Of a DNA stretch of 64,000 nt, positions 22,541 through 33,430 are shown piece by piece. Where the stretch lies: NCBI GenBank assembly GCA_009733575.1, contig ML769384.1, positions 809,257 to 873,256 on the forward strand, in the 5' to 3' direction. Under the pieces are notes generated by a model, which saw only the letters and a program-made list of their open reading frames with translations, made no database searches and was not told the DNA's origin. Origin of the DNA: Gymnopus androsaceus JB14 (Eukaryota > Basidiomycota > Agaricomycetes > Agaricales > Omphalotaceae). The position numbers and the translations under genes are program-made. Positions within the stretch are counted from its first letter, which is position 1. Every line of letters starts with the position of its first letter.

Positions 22541-23810
22541 GTGTCCTCGGCCGGCCGTGCCTTGACCCTTCTTATCTCTTTCTTGTCACTGCCTGTTGAA
22601 GTACGCCTTAGATTCTATCAACTCTACCTTTCAGAGTTGCAGCACGTCTCGGGACAGAAGGACCAAAATACGCAGAAGGAGAAACCTGTCTTCCGATTCC
22701 GTGGATCTGGCAAAGAGCAGCCCAAAAACGCTCATTACGCATTGTTACACACCTCTAAACAGATATCATTGGAAGCGGGCGAGTTGGCCCACTTCCGATC
22801 ATATATCTCTTTATCGAGCGAGGCTCAGATTTCTGCTTTCATTGAAAACATCAGTATTGAAGCGCATCGAAAATAACAACTGCAGATGTCGCAAACTACC
22901 CAAGACTGATGCAATTACCTGGTAATGTAAGACTATCATGTCCTTCTAGTATTGTATAATGATTCCTGCAGCCCGAGGACCTTATCTCCAAACTTCACTT
23001 GGCTCTATCCAAGCTCGGATCCCTGCGAAAGCTGAGAGTGTTTGACAAGGACATGGATTTCCGGGTTAAATCCCTGCTTCCCTCCCTTCACCGGATTGTG
23101 GCTTATTGCGCTTCTCTCAGTCCCTCCAGAAGCACGGCGCATTTTAGAATTCGAAAGCGCAATGTTCCCTAGAGGAGTAGTACCTCACCTTGACTCCTAT
23201 GAACTCTACCGCGCCCCGTCCTTTCCTGGTCCAGCCCCACATTTTATCTTTCAAGTCATATCATCTGATGTACTGTACAGACCCTACGACTTTCGGGAGA
23301 TTGCGAATTTCCCAAAGGCACAAAACTCCCCAGTCTCACCACTCTCACAATCGATGGGGTCACAGGGTATTACAGCTGGGAGGAGCACTTTGCTGATTCT
23401 CCTCTTAAAACATTCCAGTACAAAGATGGAGACAAAGAAGACGCCCAATTTCCACTTATCGAACTTCAAGATCATCGTTTGAAGTCGCTAGTCTTTGGAT
23501 CGGCCTCGGGAATTCATGACTTGGTCTTGCTAGGATGTCGTCGCGTGTCAAGCACAACCTTATCATCCTGCCTGAGGAATTTGGGCCAGCTTCGTTATCT
23601 TGCTATTTCGTTCGTCTATGTTAATGAGCTGGACAGTAACTTTGTCGCTGCTTTCCTTCTTCCCTCATGGTGGTGAAACTGCGTGTATCGAATGTCTGGT
23701 ACACACAGGCTCGACTGGAGGAAGAGAATGAGATTTGCGAAGCCGTGGAGGATTTTCTTATTTTGAGGAGCCGCTCTTCAATTAATATGTGTGGACTTCC
23801 GGGATGAGAT
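22541..23810 (+). pseudogene. Decayed F-box-like (LPxEVRxxxY) gene
   Basis: Translations in successive frames look like one protein: FLSLPVEVRLRFYQLYLSE (F-box/2EXR-like start), HYALLHTSKQISLEAGELAH, ISKLHLALSKLGSLRKL, EFESAMFPRGVVPHLDSYEL, then TLTIDGVTGYYSWEEHFA, CLRNLGQLRYLAISFVYVNE and KLRVSNVWYTQARLEEE. The frame must change at least three times (about 23085-23110, 23320-23340 and 23655-23670), and no introns of workable length fall there. No in-frame ATG precedes the first block. Similar F-box-like proteins are numerous and short-lived in mushroom genomes, so decay is plausible; given the other frame breaks in this window, some of the damage may be sequence error. Confidence 0.6.
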
Positions 23811-24010
23811 CTTGACCTTGGAAACACAAACGAGATGGACAAGGAGTGCTAAAGAAAGGAAATTTGGACTACAGCTAGCGCCATGGATTGAATATGAAGT
23901 CTTCTGATTATGTCCGATGTTCAATGTCCAATCATAATATGTACTTGCGATAATATGATAAATGTCCAGCAATAAGTATTATACAGTATCGTTAAAAGTC
24001 CATGTTACGA

Positions 24011-25144
24011 TCAGAAATCCATCCTTGGGGTTTTGCGACCAAAAGAGCCTTCAGCTAAAGACATTGTCAGCAAAGAACAGCATTCTCGAGTGTCTGCATA
24101 CTTACCAGGATGATACTGCGCATTCGGTGGAAGATTCAAGTCCGATGAATCGTCATAATAGGCATTATTGTACTTGGGAGTAGGACCAGGATCCTGGGTG
24201 TAAGCCTGATTGGGTTGAGAGACGGAATCTCCATAAGGACCGTTGCGCTGAGGATCGTATGGAGTAGCGTCAGAATAAGAAAACCCATCTCTAGGCTCAC
24301 GAACAGGTTGGTTCATGACATCAGTCATACTGGCACCGCTGGGCTGGCGCCCATGAGTATAGCCTCCAGCATAATCGGTGGAGGGCCTTGCATCCCATGG
24401 GTCACGATCATTCATAGGGATGCCTTCGCCATTCAAAGGATTAGATGGATCATTGAGCGCATCATACTTGATGTGGTCCCGCTGTTGTGCAGAACTATAA
24501 GAGTTGAGGACGATATAGAGATAGACCTGTGAGTCCGAAAACGTCAGCATGGAGCAACGAACAATTTGGTAATTTCCACTGACATGCATAATAGCAAGCC
24601 AAACCCAGATAGCCGGCCATTATACCGACATCAACCCAAGGAAAGATATTACACAGTGTGTTGCCTTCCGACACCTCTGTAGGAGTCCGTGGTGTTGAAG
24701 AAATCAGATATGCATTTAGATTGTGCGGTCGAGTGCTTAGTTGCGGAGATTATGACCCATGCCGCTGCGATAACAAAGACGGCAAGGAGCGCGATGCTGT
24801 GTAGAGTAATGTACCGTCGAAAGAGAATCGGCTTGTCCTATCTTGAATGAGCTTTGGTTTAAGCACAATATAAACGGTCACACACCCTTGCAACACCCAA
24901 AAACCCAAAGAGCTGTACAGCTGCTGCGACTAAGCAGACGATCCCAAAGAGCACGCCAGCGAATGAAGGGGTTGCCGCACCCACAACTGGGGAAATTGAG
25001 CATCGAGCTTGATGAGTACATGCAGAAAGACGTACTGGAAGGAGTTCCAAAAGAAAGAACAGCGATAATAACGCCAGCTACTAGTTGTTCGGTCAAAGCA
25101 AAATATATCCCTGAATTTACCAGCGCTTTGTGGGATTTAGACAT
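24011..25144 (-). CDS. Multi-pass membrane protein of unknown function with Pro/Tyr-rich cytosolic tail
   Basis: The start MSKSHKALVNSGIYFALTEQ opens a first membrane span (LVAGVIIAVLSFG). After an intron come a second (PSFAGVLFGIVCLVAAAVQLFGFLG) and a third (LHSIALLAVFVIAAAWVIISA), then CNIFPWVDVGIMAGYLGLACYY leading to VYLYIVLNSYSSAQQRDHIKY as a fourth. The C-terminal 130 residues are hydrophilic, rich in Asp, Pro, Tyr and Gly (PWDARPSTDYAGGYTHGR, YNNAYYDDSSDLNLPP). The final intron joins QYHP to AEGSFGRKTPRMDF. Four spans with a soluble tail recall small tetraspan or MARVEL-like proteins, but I cannot place it in a family. It is divergent from the NPC2-like gene with about 220 bp between starts. 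Confidence 0.72.
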
Positions 25145-25367
25145 ATATTATGAGCTATAGTTGAGCAAACTGACGAATAGCACAGCAGCAATACTCTCTA
25201 GCCTTCATGTTGGTAGATAAAGAAGAAAAAATCAAGAATCAAGATGAGGGAAGAAAGAAGAATGTTTTGTTTCCGCAGCGGTTTAGCGACAGGCGTCATA
25301 GCCTTTCACGTGGCTCAAAGACATGTAGGTAATAAGTTAGCCTGTCGGAGCTTTCTCTCAAACCATC

Positions 25368-26099
25368 ATGCTCCGCTCATCCCTCCTCGCTGCTGCTGGC
25401 TTTTATCTCATTTCTTTAACTAGTGCTGGGTCTCTCGTGCCTCAAATTGCCTTTAACGCAGATAACGCTCCGTCTAAATGGAGTTGGAAGGATTGTGGTT
25501 CGTCACTTGCTTGAAATGGCTGCTTGCGCTCGCTAATCTCTGTGCGATAGGCTTGGAGACAGACGCTGTACGAATCGAGAGCATTGCTATCTCTCCTGAC
25601 CCTCCTCTTGCTGGAGAAGCCTTTGACTGTGACGGTGGCCGGTACAGCTCAAGAGGTTATCGAGGTATATTTTCTGCACACGTTGGGTCATATGCAGCGG
25701 CTTACTGTCTTGTGTAGGAGGGAGCCAAGGTAGAGGTCAAGGTCAAGTTGGGCCTTATTCAGCTTCTTAAGAAAGAATTTGACGTTTGTGAAGAAGCGTA
25801 CGTCTAAAATGTGCTATCTATTTTATTCCAGTACTCACATCCTACTACTGCCACAGTGAGAACGCCAACGCCACTGTTCAATGCCCAGTAGAGAAAGGCC
25901 ATTACGTCGTAGCACAGACAGTCGATTTACCCAAGGAGATTCCGCCAGGTAAGTCTAATGCAACTCAGCTCGGAGAAGATTGTCTGAAAGAAAGATCACC
26001 ACAGCCAAGTTCCATATCAGCGTGAATGGATGGACTGTCGATGAAGAAGATATGGTATGCATGAATCTTGAAATCGACTTCACAAAGAAATTCTGGTAG
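25368..26099 (+). CDS. NPC2-like ML-domain phosphatidylglycerol/phosphatidylinositol transfer protein
   Basis: Secretory or vacuolar lipid-binding protein that moves sterols or phospholipids. The signal peptide is MLRSSLLAAAGFYLISLTSA. The ML domain starts SKWSWKDCG and continues VRIESIAISPDPPLAGE, then after an intron VTVAGTAQEVI and EGAKVEVKVKLGLIQLLKKE. Later blocks are CEEA, ENANATVQCPVEKGHYVVAQ and VDLPKEIPPAKFHISVNGWT, ending DEEDMVCMNLEIDFTKKFW. The Cys residues needed for the three family disulfides are present (WKDCG, FDVC, VQCP, MVCM among them). Length about 170 residues is typical. There are four or five short introns. Lipid preference cannot be read from the sequence. Confidence 0.9.
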
Positions 26100-26414
26100 T
26101 CGGTTCTGTATGTAGGATTTACTATTTTGCTTGAACTCTTTTCATTCCTGTAATGGCATGCATTTACAACTGTACCTCATCAGTAGTTCGTTCCCTTTAC
26201 ATTGAGTTTCTATATCTAATCACGACTTTTACCTGACTCGTTTCGCGTGGGATGCTTCAATAGAACGCATGAGTTATTCGCGACCTTTTCCACGAAGGCT
26301 AGAAGACAATTAGAGCCTTCTCGATTAGGGCACAATAAGCAAGGGATACTAAGTTAGCCCTGTCCCGTCCCGTCAAAAAAGAAAGTATGTAAGTAGAGCT
26401 ATTTGGTAGAAGGA

Positions 26415-26815
26415 ATGCCAGAATCGCCGCTTCGAAAACGGGGTACCCCAATGCCAACCAGTACCCAGCCATTTGAGATTCTTTTTGATTTGACCAACGA
26501 TACAGCTGGGGATGTCGTGTTTGTGCCATACTCTAGTGGGAATACCGCGTCGAGCATCCTACTTGGGAGAGGAAGAAGCATATCTCTCGTGCTCGACGCT
26601 GGTTCCATGTATCATTATACGCTGAAGAGCTCTAAACAATCTTGGCAAATATCGTAAGTCTGTCGTATGCGGCGTTTACGGTCGGATGTAATGAACGGTC
26701 TTCGTGTAGAGTAAAATCATGGCAGGATATCCGTTGCACAGTATCCAGCGTGCTATTACAGTCCGTACCATGGACGCTATCAGGCGGTATAACTTGTCGA
26801 TCCAGAGAAACATAG
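26415..26815 (+). CDS. Small basidiomycete protein of unassigned family, member 2
   Basis: Paralogue of the gene at 21753-22184. Exon 1 encodes MPESPLRKRGTP, then PFEILFDLTNDTAGDVVFVP, ASSILLGRGRSISLVLDAGS and MYHYTLKSSKQSWQIS. The intron (GTAAGTC to TGTAG) joins to VKSWQDIRCTVSSVLL, and the reading stops at 26813-26815. The intron lies at the same point as in the other copy, just before the SWxDxRC motif. An alternative start at the internal MPTSTQPFEILFD would align better with the short N-terminus of member 1. It shows no signal peptide, membrane segment or known domain. It runs tail-to-tail with the GH5 gene, about 120 bp apart. Confidence 0.65.
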
Positions 26816-26937
26816 TATCGGTGAGTTATTGACCTAAAACTCCCTGAACAGCAGCACATGATATTTCGTTTATTTTGTACAGTAGGAGCAAGAAGCAGAA
26901 GTACTTTAATGGGAGATGAAAATGTTTAATTTGGGCA

Positions 26938-29208
26938 CTACTTAGGTACTTCATGAAGACTATTACCCGGATCGAGAATCCTGGACTTGGGCAGCACTCC
27001 TGTATAAAGAAAATGTATATTAGCATCTCAAGTACCAGTATCTATGGAACTCACGTAAATATATCCCAGACCGCCGTATTACTTTTGTAAATCGCAAAAC
27101 CTGTGTAAAGAAATGAGTGCTCTTTCAAGTTCGTTGTTGCTGTATCTTGGCTCACCGTCATTGGGAGAGGCGCCGTTGAGGAGTTCATCGGTATACTTGA
27201 TGATTCGGTTACCACCATCTTCAGTGAGTCCAAGCGCACCGAACTGCCATGGCATTATTCTGCATGATTGGTTAAATAAAAGTTGGATTCAGATCATCTT
27301 CCGTGACGCACCCGCTAAGTAGATAAAAGTAAGAAACAGCGCATATATACATTGTTTTCACTTACGCATGTTTCGTGTCTTCAGCTCGCTGAACCCAGCC
27401 CGGATAAATGACAGATTTGTTCGCTTTCTCTACCGTCAGTGTCGTGTAAAATGGGCATGAGAACTGGAGACTTACTGACTCCAAACTCCTCTAGGACGAT
27501 AGGCTTGTTGGCTTGTTTGGCCGCTACAATGAGAAGCGTCAGTGGTCGCTACCCAGATAGAAACGAAAGGGAACAACCTATGGAATGATTGGTGACCCAT
27601 TGCTGGCCCCAGCTCTCCGGTATCAAAGCCCGAACCGGGAATCAACTTTGGCGCAAATCGGTCAGCGTCTGGTGAGGGTAATTCACGGAGAGCTCACAGC
27701 TTGTGGGTACCTGAATACAGAAAAGCATTAATTTTGTGTATCGAAGCCAAGGATGCAAACAGAAACTAACCAGCTCTCGGGGTACATATGCTGTAATTAT
27801 GAACCCGGTTCAAATCATTTTCGGAGTACCGAACGAAAAAAAGAACCTCACATAGACTCCGAAATCAATGTTCTCCAAAAAGAGCTCCCGATCGAAATCT
27901 TCGCCAGCTAACAACATAGTAAATCTTCAGTGGGAGTAGGGGCTCCGTATGCTACAAGATTCCAACCTTGTCCATTAAAGTTGAAGTCAGAAGCGAGAGC
28001 AGTGTCGTCCTTCCAATAGAATTGGCCTTCGCCCCCAGTGGTGATCATATGGAATGGATCCCTGAGAGCATAAATGAAGTGCTCACTCAATAACCATAAT
28101 GACGGGATTTATTGATAGAAAATAAACGCACAAACTTCGAACGAAATCAGACTGCTCTTTGTACCACGTCGTAATGGTTTCTGTCCCAGGAACACAGTTG
28201 GGACCACTAGGGTATGTGTCGCTCGCACAACGCGCTTCGTTCATGAGCTCCCAGGCAAATATGTTTGGAGAGTTTTTGTATCGCTCCACGATGGTTTGAA
28301 CATAACGCTCTAGGTATGCATATTCATTCAGCGTTGGAATGATATTCAAAAAATAACACTTACGGTAGGATGCGATAATTTTGGGGTCAGTGTAAGAAGA
28401 CATCATGGGTTACATTTTCGCCCCCGATCCATGCGAGATAGAGGTCCGAGCCCTAGAAACCCAATGAGAATGAGAGAGAATACCCAGAACCAAACGGCAA
28501 AGCATACACCATAGCCAACCCTAGGTATAAATACTTTCTCAATCAGCACTCTTAAAGAAAAATAATGGGCAACAAACCAGTTATTCGTGAATGTCACGAT
28601 GAGTTTGATACCGAATTTACCAGCAGTTTCGACGACGTTGTCTAATCTCTCAAGCCCTTGAGGACCATCATTAAGTATCCATTCACTACTGTTCCAGACC
28701 TAATTTCGATGAGATACAATCCTTTGGAATGCAGAATCAATCGCAATACCTGGTAGTAGGTCAAGTTTGACTCCAGTGCTCCCGCTAATTCTGACCCATT
28801 TATAGCATTGAATCCCTATAAAAAGGTGAGTCGTCATATGATGTAGAGGTTGTTAGTGGTACCCAGGTGCGAACAACCTTGATTCCTCCTTCAACTATTT
28901 GTTGGAAAGTGGTATCCACGTCGGTATCGGTGGTCAAGAGAGGAAGCCACTATATATTGATTCAATTAGACGATGGAGAAACATTGAGAGTGGTGGTACC
29001 TACGAAGGAATTTGACCCTACAAACGCCTTCTCTGCGAATTAGACTTGGAATATTTTCGATTTGAAGTGAACGAAAGTTTCATACAAAAGGTTCCCCATC
29101 GAGTTCGAATTCCTGGCCATTAGTAGTCACGAAACCTTGAGGAACGGCAGAGGCTAAAGTTGCGGACAGGAAAAAAGAGAAAACGGCTGTAACTAAAGCA
29201 AAGTACAT
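26938..29208 (-). CDS. Secreted GH5 (subfamily 7-like) endo-beta-1,4-mannanase, with one frame break
   Basis: Glycoside hydrolase of clan GH-A, predicted to cut plant cell wall mannan. The signal peptide is MYFALVTAVFSFFLSATLASA, followed by PQGFVTTNGQEFELDGEPFY, GSNSFRWLPLL and GGIKVVRTWGFN. Further on come LIVTFTNNWVGYGGSDLY and the acid/base block SPNIFAWELMNEARC, where the Glu of NE is catalytic. The nucleophile block is NKPIVLEEFGVSK and the last exons encode GFAIYKSNTAVWDIFTG. There are more than ten introns of about 50 nt. After GGENVTHDVF the frame breaks at about 28392-28400; the next residues, YTDPKIIASYR, continue in another frame, and no AG acceptor exists to rescue it. Without correction the enzyme would end before its catalytic Glu residues. 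Confidence 0.85.
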
Positions 29209-30591
29209 GACGGTGCTGTTTGGGAACTTTGGTCCACTTTCGCGCAATATTTAGCAAGGAATAAGCTCGGAAGTTAGTCGGACAAGGCCGGGCCATGATA
29301 TATATACAAGGCGAACATGAGGACTGGCGGTCTGGTGGTCGAAGTTTGATGTCAAGCTTCAAGTTACTGAAGGCGTACGCGTCATGTGGTCGCGGCGGAT
29401 AAGTATTAGGACGGGATTTTGAAGAGCAGTGATATTCAAGAATACTGAGTATTCTTGGATGGTCGCAAACTCCACAAGATAAGAATACTATAACGAGGAG
29501 TCTGCTTGATATATCTGGACCTTGGCGTTGATGTGGTGGCTGCTTGGCCCGGGTAGGTTTATTAGGGGAGAGAATATTAAGTATAAGGTTGAAGCATCCA
29601 GGGAAAAAGGAGTCGCTGAATATGAATGCTTGAGAACAAGAGTCAAAAGCGCTTGTAGTACTGATAGGCGTCGCTTCTCACGGCTAATATATGCCTTACC
29701 GCCCAGAGAAATTCCATCCTCGGTCAAAGACCTGGATGTTGCCACTGTGGCACGTCTCTTGGAAGGAACGAGGTCGATTCCGCGTTTCTTTGTTTTTCTT
29801 TCCATATCATACAGTAAGTATCATTCCCAGAACATTCCTTTTATGCCAATCTAATCGATTCTCTTCAATGCTAGTGTAGCATCAAAACTTCGCCGAGCAG
29901 GTATCTTCTCCCGGGTAGATGATTCCAATAAGTGCATTGGCAAACGACACGTCTAGAAGACAAATTTGGTACTCGTTACGATAGCATGCTTTGCCTGTGA
30001 ATGGTCTATAGCTTGCGTTTTCTCTAGCCCCCCAGGCGGAGTACAAAATCAGTTATCACCAATCGTAGTGACCCCTTCCTTTTTTAATATGACAGCCGTC
30101 CAAAACAAGACCATACCTCTAAGCTAAGGCTGCTTACTAGGTCAATAGCTGCGAGCAGAGCTGACAGTCACTCTTAGGGAGCGCGATACAAGTTGTCCGA
30201 CTCATGTACTATACGCTTGATTTAATCACAACATCCTGTGGTTTGACCCAGTTTGGATCTACAGATGCCTACATGTAATCGTAGTCCAAGATCCCTCGGG
30301 AAATGAATGCGGAGCCTTTGATTCGCGATGCGACTATGCGAGATGCCAAATTTGGGTTGGTTCGACTAGCTTTGACCTCCTTGGGGAGTCGCCAAAATGA
30401 CGATATCGGTGTATAGTATCTCACTCGACCAATAGCTTTTAATGAAGTATATATATATACGTAGTTATTAGATGTTTACAAGAGATTGATACTGAGCAAT
30501 GTCGACCAGTGACTATGTACAATAGATTTTTAAGTAGACCGAGCAATGTTGCTGGAAATCGGTTGAGCAACCTCATTAATCGCATAAGAGC
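29209..30591. other. Intergenic region between the GH5 and ZIP genes
   Basis: About 1.4 kb with no gene I can support. It holds the GH5 promoter on its left, a perfect 10-bp inverted repeat at 29437-29457, an AT dinucleotide run near 30448-30460, and probably the ZIP 3' UTR on its right. A plus-strand reading at 29522-29854 (containing LIYALPPREIPSSVKDLDVA) is open for about 100 codons but matches no family I know. Confidence 0.45.
29437..29457. repeat. Perfect inverted repeat CAAGAATACT-G-AGTATTCTTG
   Basis: Two 10-bp arms around a single G. The arm word AAGAATACT recurs at 29481-29489. It lies about 230 bp upstream of the GH5 start. It could be a binding site for a dimeric regulator or a mobile-element remnant; neither is shown. 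Confidence 0.7.
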
Positions 30592-32157
30592 TTACGCCCA
30601 TTTACCCAGCAACGCCATTAGCCCACATCCTAGAAGCATAGTGCACACACATCGCGCCAGCCTCGCATTAGAACTAGCTTGCATCTCTCTGCTGAACAGA
30701 AATTCGTGCGCCAGGAGCTCAACCATACCCGTATAGATCAAGATACCCGCACTCAACGAGTCCATCACTCCACTCACGATGGAAGCTGTTGCGCTACCAG
30801 GGTTGTACGTCGAGCGCACCCCCAAGCCAGCAGCAATTCCTACAGGCGTGGTTATTCCATATAGTAAGGCACCCCAGATGGGGAAGTTCCGATAAGCGGG
30901 TGGAAGGTGAACTTGCATGTACGCAAGGCGAGAGCCTACTCCGAGCCCCTCGAATGTTTCTATCGAGTCCAGTAGATCAGAGAAGCCCAACGGCACATGA
31001 CATTGTCGAAAATCATTACTTACGGTGGAAAACCAAAACCACGAAAAGGACTTTGAAGCTCGGATCGACAGCTAGCGTAAGTCCGACGAAAACACTGCAT
31101 TCACGTACATGACCATCAAGTCCTGAAGCTATCAAAACACAAAATCACTGACCTATGAAGAACAACCCCAAATTCCAAAATTGCCACACCGAGAATCTGT
31201 GTCACAGGAGAGTCCAAAACTGGGTTTTCAGCGCGGATTTTCTCTACATCCGAATTGTTGACAGAGTGGGAAGAGTGAGAAGCAGCTCGAACTTCTTCCA
31301 CTGGCAGATCCAAGTCTTGTATGTTGCTCTTGGCCTCAGCCTCGGGGCCGTGTGCAGCATGACCAGCGGTTCCATGACCGTGCGCATCTAAAGAAGCAAA
31401 CACACACATATATAAACATACCTGGACTGGACCTACAAGAAAAAAAGAACTTGCCATGAACAATACCGAGTTTTGCCAATTTGGCGGTTCCCCATCGAAA
31501 AGCTATGAGTTCTACGATGAAGATGCTAAAGATGCTCAAAAGACAAAAAGCAATGGCATAGGGCTAGATCCAAGGGAAGGTTGTCAGAACACGAGAACGA
31601 AACAGTAGGGCAAGTAGGGTAGAAGAACGACGTGAAAGGAAGAAATTGTATCACACAGCGGCAAGATAGAAACGCCGGTTTTAGGGCATACATGCGACGT
31701 TAAGGAGAAGAATCTAAACATATATCGACTTACGTAGTCATTCCAAGCGTCTCCGAGGCAATCACTGCCCAATTCATCGATAGCTGGCGAGAGAAGATGG
31801 ACGAATGCAGTCGCGATCTAAAACCGTCAGTTAGGGAGCCCGATGCATGTACAGCTACAGCTTCGAGTACATACGATCACACCAGATCCGAACCATTTGG
31901 CAAACCTTTATCGAGAATTATGAGCATAAGGAACCATTTCCACAAGAAAAAAAAACTTACTCGAACATGGCCTTTGGCACGTTGATAAACTTTGAATATC
32001 GCGATGCCAGGACTGGAAACAGCGCCCCAAACATCGACCCGACGAGAATGATGAATATCGATGCTACACGAAGTCCCAAAAACGTATCGGCACCACCACC
32101 TGAACCGCAATCATCACGGACAACGAGAGGGGAAGAATAAAATGAAGAAGAAGACAT
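30592..32157 (-). CDS. ZIP-family zinc/iron transporter (ZRT/IRT type)
   Basis: Plasma-membrane uptake of zinc or iron into the cytosol. The N-terminus has a short lumenal/extracellular leader (VVRDDCGSGGG) and the first span LGLRVASIFIILVGSMFGALFPV. A His-rich cytosolic loop (AHGHGTAGHAAHGPEAE, about residues 170-200) is the usual metal-sensing region. After SPVTQILGVAILEFGVVLHR and LAVDPSFKVLFVVLVFHQ an intron (GTAAGT...GATAG) joins FH to QTFEGLGVGSRLA, completing the HQxFEGLG metal-path motif of span V. Spans follow in GALLYGITTPVGIAAGLGVR and GILIYTGMVELLAHEFLF, and the C-terminus is GLMALLGKWA. It is full length and intact. Zinc over iron is likely by family but not proven. Confidence 0.92.
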
Positions 32158-33430
32158 GAGGGCAGCAGCTAGAACCAGGGAAGAAAATTCAAGGAGAAGG
32201 TGTCCGTGTCCGAAGGAAAGGCGAACTGTGCGCCTTTTAAAGTATCTGGTACTTCCTTCCAAGTATGTCGTATTTCGAAATGATGACTGGTTGGGTCCTC
32301 ATTTACATTTGGAAGTGATTTCATTGGTTGAACGAGAGTTGAGTACCTTCGCGGTACAACTGTGGCGCACCATTGGTAGGACTACTGAGGTCAAGATAAA
32401 CTGTAGAGTTTTGATTCGCAGATGGATCGAACGAGGCTTACTTGTTTAGTGATAAAAGGAAGCTTACAGGGAGCTCCCTTAATTTGCTACTGCTGCCATA
32501 AGCCTAGATGTCAAAAATCAGAACATGGATCCGGAGACCTTGGCGTAAAAAACATGTATGTGTTATAAAGTATACGAACTAGGCAGAGCCATCGCATAAG
32601 ACGAATCAGACGGACGCTACTGCCTTGAGTCACCTGAGTGTATGCGTAGAATTGCCATCGAACGACATCCGGAAGCGATTTCATTCATCAGCAAAACCTT
32701 CGACGGTGCTGTACGGCGAGGTACCCATTTACAGCTGTAGAGTGCTGTAAAATGTTGTACAGAACGTCGGATTTTGGAGGAACCTCTGGCATGAAGAATC
32801 TACATATATATAGTCGACTGAGAAATCGAGACTGTAGCATTTCAAGCTGGAGTGCTCGCATCAGTGTATTAAAGGCACCGGATCCCGAGGGCAAGTTGCC
32901 AGTGTCAGGTGAGGTATGTGACAATTGTTTGAGGCAGTCTACTTGAGAACGAGGAAAAGCGGTCGGATCTGGCATCTCAAGGAAACAGACGGCTTAACTC
33001 TTGATATGGAAGGACAACAGCAAAGCGACCTATTACCATGCTGAATGAGTGAGACATACTGATTTCAGTATCACAACTCCGACGGGTCTTCAGAGCTTCA
33101 AACTTCATTGAATGCGAGACAGACGATGAGTCGGAGTTGCTTTAATTTTATTTTATGCACTAGGTTAAGGTTTTACCCAGCGGTTAGTGGTTAGCTTATG
33201 TAGCGGTTCGGAGTGGTTGGTTAGTGTTTGAGGATTCGGGAAGTCGCAAGAAGGAAGTCAAGTCTCGAGGAAGCCGTGCTCGGATCGGATTTCCACATTG
33301 ATCTTGAGTCTTGACGCCTTTCGTTAATTGGTCGACTTAAGCGCCGAACTAAAATAAGCGCCTCCATCCGAGCGCCAAAATTTTCAGTACTGATAGGCGC
33401 CATTTTAGTTTATTTCACTCCTTCTGTCCA
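32158..33430. other. Divergent intergenic region between ZIP and IPI1 genes
   Basis: About 1.27 kb holding the promoters of both divergent neighbours. I see no convincing gene; a minus-strand open stretch at 32688-32975 has no recognisable family. Near the IPI1 start lies an imperfect inverted repeat (AACTAAAATAAGCGCC at 33347-33362 against GGCGCCATTTTAGTT at 33396-33410) that encloses a GCGCCAAAA word at 33372-33380. Confidence 0.4.

Noticed and set aside
32688..32975. Minus-strand open reading of 95 codons between ZIP and IPI1
   Set aside because: Composition is unremarkable and nothing conserved was recognised; length is possible by chance.
29657..33399. The 14-mer AGTACTGATAGGCG occurs at 29657-29670 and 33386-33399
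   Set aside because: In 64 kb on two strands several 14-mer pairs are expected by chance, and the flanks do not align.
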